A stretch of 64,000 bases of DNA from Lysobacteraceae bacterium (GTDB taxonomy: Bacteria; Pseudomonadota; Gammaproteobacteria; Xanthomonadales; Xanthomonadaceae), in NCBI GenBank assembly GCA_004297225.1, contig SCUI01000003.1, positions 1 through 64,000 of the forward strand. The letters are read 5' to 3'. Position numbers and translations under genes: made by a program. The notes under the pieces are model-generated. The model did no database searches, was not told the origin of the DNA, and saw nothing but the letters and a program-made list of their open reading frames with translations. Below are positions 9,890 through 23,598 of the stretch, piece by piece. The first letter of the stretch is position 1. Every line of letters starts with the position of its first letter.

Positions 9890-10811
9890 GACTCTACATA
9901 AAGTCTTCGATCACCTGCGCCAGCGCCTGGCCCACAGCGGCCGCCACGCGCTCGACGCCGCCACCCGCAGGCCGCTGCTGGCCGCGGTGGTGCTGCTGGC
10001 CTCGGGCGTCGCGCTCGGCTCCGGCGCCCGCACCGGCGTCGCCTCCGCGCACCTGGCGATCCTGCAGCAGGACAACGCGGCGCAGGCCGCCGCCCTGGCC
10101 GACACGCGCGCGCAGGCGCAGCGCGAGGTCAACGCCCTGGCCGCCCGGCTGGGCGAACTGCAGGCCCAGGCCAACCGCCTCAACGCGCTCGGCGAGCGCC
10201 TGGCCCAGGCGGGCGAGCTGGAAGACGGCGAATTCGACTTCGGCGCGCCGGTGGGCATCGGCGGCCCCGCCGCCACGACCCTGGACATCCCGGCCGGCGA
10301 CCTGCGCGAGGGCATCGACCAGCTCGACGCGCAGTTCCGCACCTCCGGCGCGCAGCTGTCGGTGATGGCCTCGCTGATGATGGACCAGAAGCTGGCGGCC
10401 GACGCCACGCCGTCGCGCACCCCGATCGCGCACAGCTACATCACCTCGCGCTTCGGCCGGCGCGCCGATCCGTTCGGCGGTGGTGGCGAATACCACCGCG
10501 GCATCGATTTCCACGCCAGCACCGGCGACCCGGTGCTGGCGGTGGCCGACGGGGTGGTCAGCTACTCCGGCGTGCGCTCGGGCTACGGCAAGGTCATCGA
10601 GATCGACCATGGCAACGGTTACGTGACCCGCTACGCGCACAATTCCAGCCTCGTGGCGCGGGTCGGCGACCTCGTGCGGGCCGGCGAGCAGGTGGCCAAG
10701 GCGGGCTCCACCGGCCGCTCCACCGGCACCCACGTGCACTTCGAGGTCTGGGACCGGGGCCGGGTGGTGAATCCCATGCGCTTGATTTCTCGGGCGGCGC
10801 CTTCACGTTAG
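9882..10811 (+). CDS. M23 (LytM) family peptidase, membrane-anchored
   Basis: The product of about 309 residues has a single membrane segment near residues 31-48, a periplasmic coiled coil (about 55-110, rich in Ala, Gln and Leu) and a C-terminal LytM domain. The zinc motif HRGIDFH and the HVHFE motif are intact, so it is predicted to be an active endopeptidase acting on peptidoglycan cross-links. A peptidase of this kind precedes secA in related gammaproteobacteria. Two ATGs (9882, 9888) are possible starts; both fall within the start region of the divergent dciA gene. Confidence 0.9.
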   Translation: MPMTLHKVFDHLRQRLAHSGRHALDAATRRPLLAAVVLLASGVALGSGARTGVASAHLAILQQDNAAQAAALADTRAQAQREVNALAARLGELQAQANRLNALGERLAQAGELEDGEFDFGAPVGIGGPAATTLDIPAGDLREGIDQLDAQFRTSGAQLSVMASLMMDQKLAADATPSRTPIAHSYITSRFGRRADPFGGGGEYHRGIDFHASTGDPVLAVADGVVSYSGVRSGYGKVIEIDHGNGYVTRYAHNSSLVARVGDLVRAGEQVAKAGSTGRSTGTHVHFEVWDRGRVVNPMRLISRAAPSR

Positions 10812-10832
10812 AATCCGCAGTTGCCGTGAAAA

Positions 10833-10854
10833 GGGGCGCCTGGCGCCCTTTTTC
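10833..10854 (+). terminator. Terminator-like hairpin ahead of secA
   Basis: GGGCGCC (10834-10840) and GGCGCCC (10842-10848) form a compact stem followed by five T. It ends the M23 peptidase transcript. A TAGAAT box at 10809-10814, with only a weak TTTCTC 17 bases upstream, could start a secA transcript just before this hairpin; the hairpin would then act as an attenuator. I cannot distinguish the two readings. Confidence 0.6.
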
Positions 10855-10908
10855 GTTTCCGGCGGATCTGTCGCCAGGCACGTCCGTCCCCGCCAGACCG
10901 GAACACAC

Positions 10909-13628
<2,720 letters not shown>

Positions 13629-13650
<22 letters not shown>

Positions 13651-14594
13651 CTGATCCGATCCACGTCCTCGCGGGGGTCATCACCGACGCCCGCGGTCGG
13701 GTCCTGCTGGCGCGGCGCACCGAAGGCCGCGACCTGGCCGGCCTGTGGGAATTCCCCGGCGGCAAGCGCGAGCCGGGCGAGAGTGCCGAGCAGGCGCTGG
13801 CGCGCGAACTCGAGGAAGAACTCGGCATCCGGGTCGAGCTCGGCGCGCCGCTCATCACCGTGCCGCACCGCTATCCGCACAAGCGGCTGCGGCTGGACGT
13901 GCGCCGGATCGCCGGCTGGGACGGCACGGTCAAGGGGCTCGACGGACAGGCGCTGGCCTGGGTTCCGCGCTCGAAGCTCGCCAGCTACGCGATGCCCGGC
14001 GCCGACCGCCCGGTGGTCGCCGCCTTGCTGCAGCCGGACCGCTACCTGGTGACCCCGGCGCCTACCGGCGATGCCGCCGGCTGGCTGGCGGGGTTGGGGC
14101 GTGCGCTGCATGCGGGCGGCGTGGCCCGGGCCCAGTTGCGGGGGGCGGGCGAGGATGCCGGAACCGGGGAATGGCGGGCGCTGGCGCGGGATGCGGCATC
14201 GCTGTGCAAGGCTGCGCGCGCCGAAGTCCTGGTCAACTCCGATGTCGCCCTGGCGCGCGAACTGCGCATCGGCGTGCACCTGAAGTCATCGCAACTCGCT
14301 GGCCTGGCACAGCGGCCGCTACCGGCGACGCTACCGGTCGCGGCGTCCTGCCACGACGGCGCCGACCTGCGCCATGCCGAGCGCCTGCGCTGCGACTTCG
14401 CGGTGCTCGGCCCGGTGCGGCCGACCCCCAGCCATCCTGATGCCCCAGGGATCGGCTGGGATGCGTTCGAGGCGCTGCGCGAGGACAGCACCCTCCCGGT
14501 CTATGCGATCGGCGGGCTGGGCCCGGCCGACGTGGAGGAAGCGCGGCGGCACGGGGCGCAAGGGGTAGCGGGAATCCGGGGGCTCTGGGGCTGA
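13629..14594 (+). CDS. Nudix hydrolase fused to a thiamine-phosphate synthase-like domain
   Basis: The N-terminal half is a MutT-like Nudix domain with an exact Nudix box (G-x5-E-x7-RELEEELGI), expected to hydrolyse oxidised dNTPs such as 8-oxo-dGTP. The C-terminal half (about residues 140-321) is a ThiE-like barrel with [13 protein letters not shown] and VYAIGGLGP stretches; this fusion is a known gammaproteobacterial architecture. No ATG or GTG fits the expected N-terminus. The nearest canonical choice is TTG at 13629, overlapping secA by 22 bases; CTG at 13647 overlaps the secA stop as CTGA. The start is therefore uncertain, and translation is probably coupled to secA. Confidence 0.85.
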
Positions 14595-14675
14595 CGCCGC
14601 GTTGCGGCGATCCCTGACCCTTGCGCGGCGGCCCGGCCGATGGGGCCCGGCCGGGCTGGACGCGACGATGCGTCC

Positions 14676-15119
14676 ATGGACATGCGCGTCGCTCCCTCGA
14701 ACACCGCCCTGCGACGCATCCACCACGTGGTGGTCGCGACCCGCCGCGGGCAACGCTACTTCGAACCGTTCGCCTCCGCCTGCGTGGCCGCGCGGGCGTT
14801 CACCGATCCCCGCGCGCTTGGCGATGCGCGGCTGCTGGCCTGGGTGCTGATGCCCGACCATGCCCACTGGCTGCTGCAGCCGGGCGAACGCGAGACGCTC
14901 GCGCAGGTCGTGTCAAGGATGCGCGCGCGCAGCGGGCAGGCGGTCAATCGCCTGCGCGGCGAAAAGCGGCCGGTGTGGGCGAGTTCGTGGGACGACCGTG
15001 TCCTGCACGACGGCGAAGATCCCCGGGCAATGGCGCGGTTCATCGTCGCCAATCCGCTGCGCGCCGGCCTGGTGCGAGCGCTCGCGGATTATCCGTTCTG
15101 GGATGCGGAGTGGTTGTAG
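14676..15119 (+). CDS. REP-associated tyrosine transposase (RAYT)-like protein
   Basis: The 147-residue product belongs to the Y1/RAYT transposase superfamily: the HUH motif is seen as LMPDHAHWLL (His62 and His64), and the C-terminal block is ARFIVANPLRAGLV. In the Escherichia coli RAYT the nucleophile is the Tyr of the matching DYIxxNP block; here the codon is TTC, giving Phe122. Strand-transfer activity is therefore doubtful. No GTAG REP flanks the gene directly, although five copies occur elsewhere in the window. Other starts exist upstream (14640) and at Met3; 14676 gives a typical RAYT length. Confidence 0.75.
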   Translation: MDMRVAPSNTALRRIHHVVVATRRGQRYFEPFASACVAARAFTDPRALGDARLLAWVLMPDHAHWLLQPGERETLAQVVSRMRARSGQAVNRLRGEKRPVWASSWDDRVLHDGEDPRAMARFIVANPLRAGLVRALADYPFWDAEWL

Positions 15120-15129
15120 CCGCCCGCGC

Positions 15130-15750
15130 CTAACCGCCCGCAGCGGCAGCGAGGGCGAGGTATTGCGCATGCAGTGCGGCGACCGGGGCATCGAGGTCGG
15201 CGAGCGTGCCGTCGTTGACGAGGACGTCGTCGGCGATGGCGAGGCGCTGTTCGCGGGTCGCCTGCGCGCCGAGCATGCGTTCGGCCAGAGCGCGATCGAT
15301 GCCGTCGCGCTGCAGCAGGCGCGCCAGCTGGATCTCGCGCGGGACATCCACGACCAGGATGCGGTCCAGCCACGGATAGGCCTCGCGGCCGCCGCCTTCG
15401 GCGAGCAGGGGGATCGCGGCGATCGCGTACGGCCCGGGCGCGGCGAGGCAGGCTTCGCGCAGGGCCACGCGCACGCGCGGATGGATGATGGCTTCCAGCG
15501 TGCGACGGGCATCGTCGTCGGCGAACGCGCGGCGGCGCATGGCGGCGCGATCCAGCGAGCCATCCGCGGCCAGCACGCCGGTGCCGAATGCATCCACCAG
15601 CGCGGCGAGGCCTTCCGAACCGACGTCCACCGCGTCGCGCGCGGCGCGGTCGGCATCCTCCACATGGATGCCCAGCGCCGCGAACCGGCGTTCGACCTCG
15701 CTCTTTCCCGAGGCGACGCCTCCGGTCAGGCCGATGATGTAGGAGCGCAC
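15130..15750 (-). CDS. coaE: Dephospho-CoA kinase
   Basis: CoaE phosphorylates the ribose of dephospho-CoA, the last step of coenzyme A synthesis. The 206-residue product opens with YIIGLTGGVASGKS, a P-loop starting at the fifth residue as in other CoaE proteins, and continues with DADRAARDAV and HPRVR motifs. The start is GTG at 15750, twenty bases after the pilD stop; an upstream in-frame ATG at 15801 would add an atypical Gly/Arg-rich leader and overlap pilD. The order pilC-pilD-coaE is common in gammaproteobacteria. Confidence 0.95.
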   Translation of the reverse strand: MRSYIIGLTGGVASGKSEVERRFAALGIHVEDADRAARDAVDVGSEGLAALVDAFGTGVLAADGSLDRAAMRRRAFADDDARRTLEAIIHPRVRVALREACLAAPGPYAIAAIPLLAEGGGREAYPWLDRILVVDVPREIQLARLLQRDGIDRALAERMLGAQATREQRLAIADDVLVNDGTLADLDAPVAALHAQYLALAAAAGG

Positions 15751-15769
15751 CCGGGCGCGACCGCCGGCG

Positions 15770-16633
15770 TCAACCAAGCCCGGCGAGCCGCATGTATGCA
15801 CCCACCATGCGGTCGCCCCAGAAGAACACCAGCCACCCGGCCACCGCCAGGTAGGGCCCGAACGGGATCGGCGTGGCGCGGTCGCGACCCTTCGCGGCCA
15901 GCCAGATCGAACCGATGATCGCGCCGACCAGGGAGGAGAGCAGGATCGTCGGCAGGATGCCCTTCAGCCCGAACCACGCGCCCATCGCCGCCAGCAGCTT
16001 GAAATCGCCGTGGCCCATGCCTTCCTTGCCGGTGAGCTGCTTGAACACCCACCACACCGACCACAGGCTCAGGTAGCCGATGATCGCGCCCACCAACGCG
16101 TGCTTGCTGTTGATGAACAGGTTGTCGACGCTGGCGACGAGACCGAGCCAGAGCAAGGGCAAGGTCAGCGAATCGGGCAACAACTGGGTGCGCAGGTCGA
16201 TGCCGGACAGCGCGATGAGGAAGCAGGTGAACACGATCGCGCCGAAGCCCTTCCAGCCGAAGCCGAACTGCCAGACGCAGCACAGCACCAGCAGCATCGT
16301 CAGCAGTTCCACCAGCGGGTACTGGATCGAGATCGGCGCCTTGCAGTTGCGGCAGCGGCCGCGCAGCATCAGCCAGCTGAGGACGGGGATGTTCTCCCAC
16401 CAGGACAGCTGGTGCTTGCAATGCGGGCAATGCGAGCGCTCGACGACGATGCCGGGGGGCGGCGGGTCGTAGACCTCCGGCTCGCCCAGCATTTCCAGGC
16501 TATCGCGCTTCCATTGCCATTCCAGTCGCCTGGGCAGGCGCAGGATGACCACGTTGAGGAAACTGCCGATCAGCAGGCCGACGGCGGCCGCGGCCGGATA
16601 GCCGATTTCCGGGTTCTGGTCGAGGAATGCCAC
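15770..16633 (-). CDS. pilD: Type IV prepilin leader peptidase/N-methylase PilD
   Basis: PilD cleaves the leader of prepilins such as PilA after Gly and methylates the new N-terminal residue; it also serves type II secretion pseudopilins. The 287-residue integral membrane protein has about eight hydrophobic segments. The N-terminal cytosolic loop carries two CxxC pairs (CPHC and CRNC), and the two aspartyl protease sites are in SGIDLRTQLLPD and GMGHGDFKLL. It lies three bases after pilC in a pilB-pilC-pilD-coaE reverse-strand operon. Confidence 0.97.
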   Translation of the reverse strand: MAFLDQNPEIGYPAAAAVGLLIGSFLNVVILRLPRRLEWQWKRDSLEMLGEPEVYDPPPPGIVVERSHCPHCKHQLSWWENIPVLSWLMLRGRCRNCKAPISIQYPLVELLTMLLVLCCVWQFGFGWKGFGAIVFTCFLIALSGIDLRTQLLPDSLTLPLLWLGLVASVDNLFINSKHALVGAIIGYLSLWSVWWVFKQLTGKEGMGHGDFKLLAAMGAWFGLKGILPTILLSSLVGAIIGSIWLAAKGRDRATPIPFGPYLAVAGWLVFFWGDRMVGAYMRLAGLG

Positions 16634-16636
16634 GGA

Positions 16637-17890
16637 TCAGATCGCGGCAGCCAACTTGAAGATCGGCAGGTACATGCCGACGACCATCGCGCCGACGATG
16701 CCGCCGATGAAGATCATGATCAGCGGCTCGAGCAGGCTGGAGAGGGCGTCGACGGCGTTGTTGACCTCTTGTTCGTAGAACTCGGCGACCTTGTACAGCA
16801 TGGCGTCCAGTGCGCCGGCTTCCTCGCCGATTGCGGCCATCTGGATGACCATGTGGGGAAAGAGACCCACTTGCCGCATGGCCACATTGACCTGGTAGCC
16901 CACCGAGACATCGTCGCGGATGCGCTTGACCGCAGTCTCGTAGACCGTGTTGCCGGTGGCGCCGGAAACGATGTCCAGAGCCTCGACCAGCGGTACGCCA
17001 GCCTGGAAGGTCACCGCCAGGGTGCGTGCGAATCGCGCGATGGCCGAGTTGTGCATGATCTGGCCGACCACGGGAACCTTCAGGATCAAGCGGTCCAGCA
17101 GGTGCGCGAACGCCAGCGAGCGTTTCTTGAAGAAGACAAAGGCGGTGCCGGTGCCGATGACGACGAACAGCACCAGCCACCAGTAGGCAATCATGAAGTC
17201 GCTGGCGGCGATGATCATGAGGGTAAACGCGGGCAGGTCCGCGCCGAAGCTCGCGAACACGTTCTGGAACTGCGGCACGACGAAGACCAGCAGGATCGCG
17301 CTGACCAGGATCGCGACCGCGATCACGGTGGCTGGATAGAACAAGGCCTTCTTGATCTTGCCCTTCAGCGCCTCGATGTTTTCCTTGTAGCTGGCGATGG
17401 TGTCGAGCACGGTTTCGAGCACGCCCGCGGTCTCGCCGGCCTTGACCAGGTTCCGGTAGAGCTCGTCGAACTGGACCGGATGCTTGCCCAGCGCCTCGTA
17501 AAGGGAAGCGCCGCCCTCGATTTCCGCGCGGATCGAGTTGTAGAGCTCCTTGGCCTTGGGGTTCTTCTGGCCGCCGGCGATGATCTCCAGGCCGCCGACG
17601 ATCGGCACGCCGGACTTCATCATCGTCGCGATCTGGCGGCTGAACACCGCGATGTCGCCCGGGGTCACCTTCTTGCCGGCACCACCGAAGAGCGGCTTCG
17701 GCTTGGCCTTGACCACCGTGGGCGTGATTCCCTGGCGACGCAGCTCGGCGCGCACCAGGTTCATGCTCTTGCCGGGCACTTCGCCTTTCATCTTGACGCC
17801 GCGCTTGTCGGTGCCTTCCCAGACGAAAAGCTGCATGCCGTCGGCACGTGCGCCGGTCGAGGTCTTGGCGGCGGTTCGGCTGAGGGCCAT
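16637..17890 (-). CDS. pilC: Type IV pilus inner-membrane platform protein PilC
   Basis: PilC is the polytopic platform that couples the assembly ATPases to pilin insertion. The 417-residue protein has two GspF/T2SSF cytosolic domains (about residues 80-205 and 285-405) with the usual FSRQIATMMKSGVPI and FARTLAVTFQAGVPLVEAL motifs, and three hydrophobic segments near 185-210, 235-255 and 390-410. It lies five bases downstream of pilB and three upstream of pilD, so the three are co-transcribed. Confidence 0.97.
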   Translation of the reverse strand: MALSRTAAKTSTGARADGMQLFVWEGTDKRGVKMKGEVPGKSMNLVRAELRRQGITPTVVKAKPKPLFGGAGKKVTPGDIAVFSRQIATMMKSGVPIVGGLEIIAGGQKNPKAKELYNSIRAEIEGGASLYEALGKHPVQFDELYRNLVKAGETAGVLETVLDTIASYKENIEALKGKIKKALFYPATVIAVAILVSAILLVFVVPQFQNVFASFGADLPAFTLMIIAASDFMIAYWWLVLFVVIGTGTAFVFFKKRSLAFAHLLDRLILKVPVVGQIMHNSAIARFARTLAVTFQAGVPLVEALDIVSGATGNTVYETAVKRIRDDVSVGYQVNVAMRQVGLFPHMVIQMAAIGEEAGALDAMLYKVAEFYEQEVNNAVDALSSLLEPLIMIFIGGIVGAMVVGMYLPIFKLAAAI

Positions 17891-17895
17891 GGTCG

Positions 17896-19626
<1,731 letters not shown>

Positions 19627-19716
19627 GTCGAACCCTCGATTCCCCGCCCCCGACTTTACCCCAATCCCCCGCCAACCCGAATGCCACCCCCGTCACAGTC
19701 ACGAGGCTGCCGTACT

Positions 19717-19768
19717 CCCTTCTCACCGCCCAGTGGGGAGAAGGTGCCCCGCAGGGGCGGATGAGGGC
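19717..19768. repeat. Intergenic double-hairpin element between pilB and the glycan operon
   Basis: Two adjacent hairpins are visible: CCTTCTC with GAGAAGG (19718-19724 and 19738-19744), and GCCCC-GCA-GGGGC (19746-19758), followed by GGATGAGGG. This wording recalls a family of intergenic repeats widely scattered in Xanthomonadaceae genomes, but only one copy is in this window, so the repeat status is from memory. It lies between the divergent pilB and first glycosyltransferase genes. Confidence 0.4.
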
Positions 19769-19804
19769 GCGCATTTCGGCTAACCTCTCCCCAGGGGACC
19801 ACGC

Positions 19805-20689
19805 ATGCACCTATCCATCATCCTGCCAGCCAAGAACGAGTCCGCAGGATTGCGGCTCATCCTGCCCAGCCTGCGCGCGCTGTTCCCGGCCGCGGAGGTG
19901 ATCGTGGTGGACGACGGGTCGACCGACGACACTGCCGCGGTCGCGCGAGAGCACGGTGCTCGTGTCCTGGGGGCACCTTATTCAATGGGCAACGGTGCTG
20001 CCATCAAGCGCGGGGCGCGGGCTGCCAGCGGCGAAATCCTCGTGTTCATGGATGCCGACGGCCAGCATGACCCCGCGCTGATCCCTCGGTTGCTGCAAAA
20101 ACTGGAAGAAGGCTATGACATGGTCGTGGGCGCCCGGAGCGGGAGCGGCCAGGCCAACATGGGGCGTGGCCTGGCCAACGCCTTCTACAACCGTCTCGCT
20201 TCCTGGATGACCGGACACCGCATCGCGGACCTGACGTCCGGCTTCCGGGCGGCTCGCGCCGAGCGCTTCCGTCAGTTCCTGCACCTGCTGCCGAACGGAT
20301 TCAGCTATCCGACAACCAGCACAATGGCGTTCTTTCGCAGTGCGTATCCGGTGGCCTACGTGCCGGTGCCGGTGGCGGCGCGGATCGGCAAGAGCCACAT
20401 CAAGCCGGTCCGGGATGGGCTTCGGTTCCTGTTGATCATTTTCCGAATCGCTACGTTGTATTCGCCATTGAAATTGTTCGCGCCGGTGGGCTTTTCCTTC
20501 CTGCTGCTTGGCGGCGGGTATTACGCATACACCTACGCGACGATGAGCCGCTTCACCAACATGAGCGTCCTGCTGTTCAGTGCCGCGGTGATTGTCTTCC
20601 TGATTGGTCTGATTTCAGAGCAGATTACGAGCCTCACCTATCAGGCCGTGCGCGGCGAGAGGCGGAGTGATGACCCGGCCCGCGATTAA
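19805..20689 (+). CDS. GT2 glycosyltransferase of the polyprenyl-phosphate sugar synthase type
   Basis: The 294-residue product is a family 2 glycosyltransferase like DPM1 and GtrB, which move a sugar from a nucleotide donor to a polyprenyl phosphate at the membrane. The nucleotide motif VVDDGSTDD begins near residue 34, the metal-binding DADGQHDP follows at 83-90, and two C-terminal hydrophobic segments (about 225-245 and 255-275) should anchor it. It is the first gene of a nine-gene forward operon. If it makes an undecaprenyl-phosphate sugar, that could be the donor for the GT-C proteins encoded at 28573-32471; this link is inference. Confidence 0.85.
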   Translation: MHLSIILPAKNESAGLRLILPSLRALFPAAEVIVVDDGSTDDTAAVAREHGARVLGAPYSMGNGAAIKRGARAASGEILVFMDADGQHDPALIPRLLQKLEEGYDMVVGARSGSGQANMGRGLANAFYNRLASWMTGHRIADLTSGFRAARAERFRQFLHLLPNGFSYPTTSTMAFFRSAYPVAYVPVPVAARIGKSHIKPVRDGLRFLLIIFRIATLYSPLKLFAPVGFSFLLLGGGYYAYTYATMSRFTNMSVLLFSAAVIVFLIGLISEQITSLTYQAVRGERRSDDPARD

Positions 20690-21845
20690 CAGTGGCCCCC
20701 TGGACGCACTGCTGGTTACCCGGAATTTGCCACCCTTGCGCGGGGGGATGGAAAGGCTTTGTCTCCATATTGCGCTGTCGTTGTCCAATGGCGGCTACAA
20801 CCTTTCTGTAATTGGCCCGGAAGGTTGTGCAGCACATCTTCCTGCTCCGGTTCGTGTCCGCGAAATTCCATATCGTCCGTTGGTGCGATTTTTCATCGCG
20901 GCTTCCAGAGCCGTGTGCGTTGCCGCCAGGCGCGGGCCCGTAGTGGTAATTGCAGGCAGTGGCCTAACTGCACCGTTTGCGTGGTTCGCGGCGAGGAGCA
21001 CGAACGCGCGCTTTGTCGTCTACCTCCATGGTCTCGACATCATCGCCCGCAGTGCGGTGTACCAATTTTTCTGGTTACCTTTCATTCGTCGCGCCGACCT
21101 GATTTTGGTCAATAGCGACAGCACGGGTCGTTTGGCACAGATGCGTGGCATCCAAAAGAATAGGATCGAGGTACTGCATCCGGGGACCGAGGTGCCCGGT
21201 CCAGATGCGGAAGCCCGGCGCTTGTTCAGGGAGGAGCATGGGCTGGGCGAGCGACCAGTTCTATTGTCAGTAGGCCGGCTCACTCCTCGCAAAGGCCTGG
21301 CGGAGTTCATCAAGCTGGCACTGCCTGCAATTCTGGCGCAGCACCCCGATGCAGTTTTTCTCGTGATCGGCGCCGACGCCGACGATGCCGCCCGACCGGC
21401 ATCAGAGTCCCAACTCGAGCGCATTTTTCGGGCGGCAAATGAAGCCGGCGTCTCGGCTGCCTTGCGGGTGCTGCCACCATGCGATGACGCCATGCTTACG
21501 AGTGCCTATCGCGCAGCCGACGCCCATGTGTTTCCGGTCCTGGACTTGCCGGGCGATGTCGAAGGCTTTGGCATGGTCGCAATTGAGGCGGCTGCGCATG
21601 GCGTGCCAACGGTCGGCTTCCGTGTAGGTGGCGTGCCTGATGCCATCGTCGAGGGCGTCAGCGGCAGTCTGATAGAGCCGCATGACTATGGTGGATTTGC
21701 AGTGCAGGTCAGTCATTGGGTCGGGCAGGGTGGCCGGCCGATGCTCCAGGCGCGCTGCGTGGCCGCCGCAACTGGATACGGGTGGCCCCGCTTCGGCGAA
21801 CGATTGCATTCGCTTCTCGGCGCCCTTCTCGGAAACGGTGCATGA
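20670..21845 (+). CDS. GT4-family glycosyltransferase
   Basis: The product of about 391 residues has the two-domain GT-B look of retaining family 4 enzymes: an N-terminal LPPLRGGMERLCLHIA acceptor motif, and a C-terminal donor domain with LLSVGRLTPRKGL and the ending PGDVEGFGMVAIEAAAHG that holds the E-x7-E element. It should add one sugar to a lipid-linked glycan on the cytosolic face. A GTG three bases upstream is possible; ATG at 20670 is preferred. It overlaps the previous gene by 20 bases and the next by four. Confidence 0.88.
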   Translation: MTRPAINSGPLDALLVTRNLPPLRGGMERLCLHIALSLSNGGYNLSVIGPEGCAAHLPAPVRVREIPYRPLVRFFIAASRAVCVAARRGPVVVIAGSGLTAPFAWFAARSTNARFVVYLHGLDIIARSAVYQFFWLPFIRRADLILVNSDSTGRLAQMRGIQKNRIEVLHPGTEVPGPDAEARRLFREEHGLGERPVLLSVGRLTPRKGLAEFIKLALPAILAQHPDAVFLVIGADADDAARPASESQLERIFRAANEAGVSAALRVLPPCDDAMLTSAYRAADAHVFPVLDLPGDVEGFGMVAIEAAAHGVPTVGFRVGGVPDAIVEGVSGSLIEPHDYGGFAVQVSHWVGQGGRPMLQARCVAAATGYGWPRFGERLHSLLGALLGNGA

Positions 21846-22660
21846 GCCGGTCTTCTGCTCCGACGCAACACCAAACCCGTGCCCGATGCGGTCATGTCGT
21901 ACGAGACTTGGCCTCGCGTGACTTGAAGGCTGTCAAGATCGCTCGCCTGATCGGTGTGCAAGGCAGGCAGCCATCAAGGCGGATGCTCGAGGTGGGCACG
22001 GGTTCTGGCGGGATCGCGCACTTTTTCGGCACTTCCGGTGCGATGGGATGGGACGTCGACGCGGTGGACGTGGAGGATTCCCGTTTGGTGAGCGAGGGAT
22101 TCCGCTTTACAACGGTGGATGGCGTCGTGCTCCCATTCGCCGACGATAGCTTTGATGTAGTGGTATCGAACCACGTCATCGAGCACGTAGGGGAAGCCAC
22201 GCAGCAGGTGCAACATCTGCGAGAACTTTTCCGGGTCATGCGGGCGGATGGCATTGGGTACCTGGCAGTACCGAGCAGATGGATGCTGGTGGAGCCGCAC
22301 TTCAAGTTGCCGTTCTTGAGTTGGTTGCCGCAACCTCTCGCCGATTCATACGTGCGAATGGCCAAGAAGGGTGACTACTACGATTGTCGGCCACTGACCG
22401 TGCATTGGCTCGAATCCAAGCTCGACGAAGCGGGCTTTGCGTTCACGCAGCACCACGCGGATGCATTGCGCCTGACGTACGACATTGAACGCCGGAATTC
22501 TGTGCTCTATCGCTGGCTCCTCAAGCCACTTCCTGACTTCGTCTATCGCGTGTTGCGCCGGGTGTTTCCGACACTGATTTATACGCTGGCCCGGAAGCAG
22601 GAGTGCGAACACTCTGCGAGCAGCTTGAGCGGAAGGCCCAGGCGGAGCACACCGCGATGA
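21842..22660 (+). CDS. SAM-dependent methyltransferase (class I)
   Basis: The 272-residue product shows a class I methyltransferase fold: the glycine-rich SAM motif LEVGTGSGGIAHFF near residue 46, an acidic loop, and SNHVIEHVGEA typical of the type 11 group. It could methylate a sugar of the locus glycan, but the substrate is not evident. The ATG overlaps the preceding glycosyltransferase stop (ATGA), and the stop overlaps the next start. The frame is open further upstream, but only inside the previous gene. Confidence 0.8.
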   Translation: MSRSSAPTQHQTRARCGHVVRDLASRDLKAVKIARLIGVQGRQPSRRMLEVGTGSGGIAHFFGTSGAMGWDVDAVDVEDSRLVSEGFRFTTVDGVVLPFADDSFDVVVSNHVIEHVGEATQQVQHLRELFRVMRADGIGYLAVPSRWMLVEPHFKLPFLSWLPQPLADSYVRMAKKGDYYDCRPLTVHWLESKLDEAGFAFTQHHADALRLTYDIERRNSVLYRWLLKPLPDFVYRVLRRVFPTLIYTLARKQECEHSASSLSGRPRRSTPR

Positions 22661-23598
22661 ATTTGACCCGGGCGGATGATGTTCTTGCGACAATCACCGT
22701 GACGTTTCGCCCCGACATCACGACCATTCGCGAGCAGTTCGCCCAATTGCCCGCGGATGCCGTAAGGATCGTCGTGGACAACGCTTCGCCGACGAGCGTG
22801 CTCGATGAGCTGTGCGAACTTGCCCAGGTGCATGGTTTGAGACTTATTGAGAACAAAGACAACGTTGGGCTCGCGGCGGCCACAAATCAGGGGATCAGGC
22901 TTGCGAAAGAGCTTGGTTGCAGTAGTGTCCTGTTCCTTGACCAGGACACGCTTCCTGGGCAAGGCGGTGTCACGGGACTGCGACGTGCCTACCGCGATCT
23001 CCGGCTTGCAGGTGCTAGGCCCGGCTGCATCGGCCCGCGCATGGTTGACCCTGCGACGGGTCTCGAGCACGGATTCCACAAAATCAAGGGCTGGCGATGG
23101 ACTCGCGAGTTCCCGGCTCCGGGCGCCAATGCACCGATCCTCTGCTCCAACCTCAATGGGAGTGGCACCTTAATACCCATGGAGGTGATCGACCAGCTTG
23201 GCGGCTTGGACGACGGCTTGTTCATCGACCACGTCGATACGGAATGGGCGTTCCGCGTGCAGGACGCCGGTTTCGCGTTATATGGCGCCCCTGCCATTGC
23301 GTTCGCTCATAGCATGGGTAATCGAACGATCCGGTTCTGGTGGCTCCGTTGGCGCTTGTGGCCGTATCGTCCGCCACATCGTCACAGATTTCTGTTCCGA
23401 AATGCCATCGTCCTAATGCGTCGAGACTATGTTCCTGGAGTGTGGAAGCTGTGGGCCGCAGGCAAGTTGTTGCTCACTTGGATTGTCCACGCACTGTTCG
23501 ATCGGTATCGATTTGCGCAGACTGCCGCAATGTTCGGTGGGATCAGGGACGGGCTGGTACACCAGCATAATGATCCAGGAGATAGCCGCAATGACTGA
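22657..23598 (+). CDS. GT2 glycosyltransferase, rhamnosyltransferase-like
   Basis: The 313-residue product resembles the WbbL/rhamnosyltransferase branch of family 2: ITVTFRPD at the N-terminus, VVDNASP, then LFLDQDT as the DxD element and a C-terminal GLFIDHVDTEWAFR stretch in which the Asp-Glu pair is the likely base. It should build the cytosolic lipid-linked glycan; the sugar it uses is not provable from sequence. It overlaps the methyltransferase by four bases and the aminotransferase by eight. Confidence 0.85.
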   Translation: MNLTRADDVLATITVTFRPDITTIREQFAQLPADAVRIVVDNASPTSVLDELCELAQVHGLRLIENKDNVGLAAATNQGIRLAKELGCSSVLFLDQDTLPGQGGVTGLRRAYRDLRLAGARPGCIGPRMVDPATGLEHGFHKIKGWRWTREFPAPGANAPILCSNLNGSGTLIPMEVIDQLGGLDDGLFIDHVDTEWAFRVQDAGFALYGAPAIAFAHSMGNRTIRFWWLRWRLWPYRPPHRHRFLFRNAIVLMRRDYVPGVWKLWAAGKLLLTWIVHALFDRYRFAQTAAMFGGIRDGLVHQHNDPGDSRND

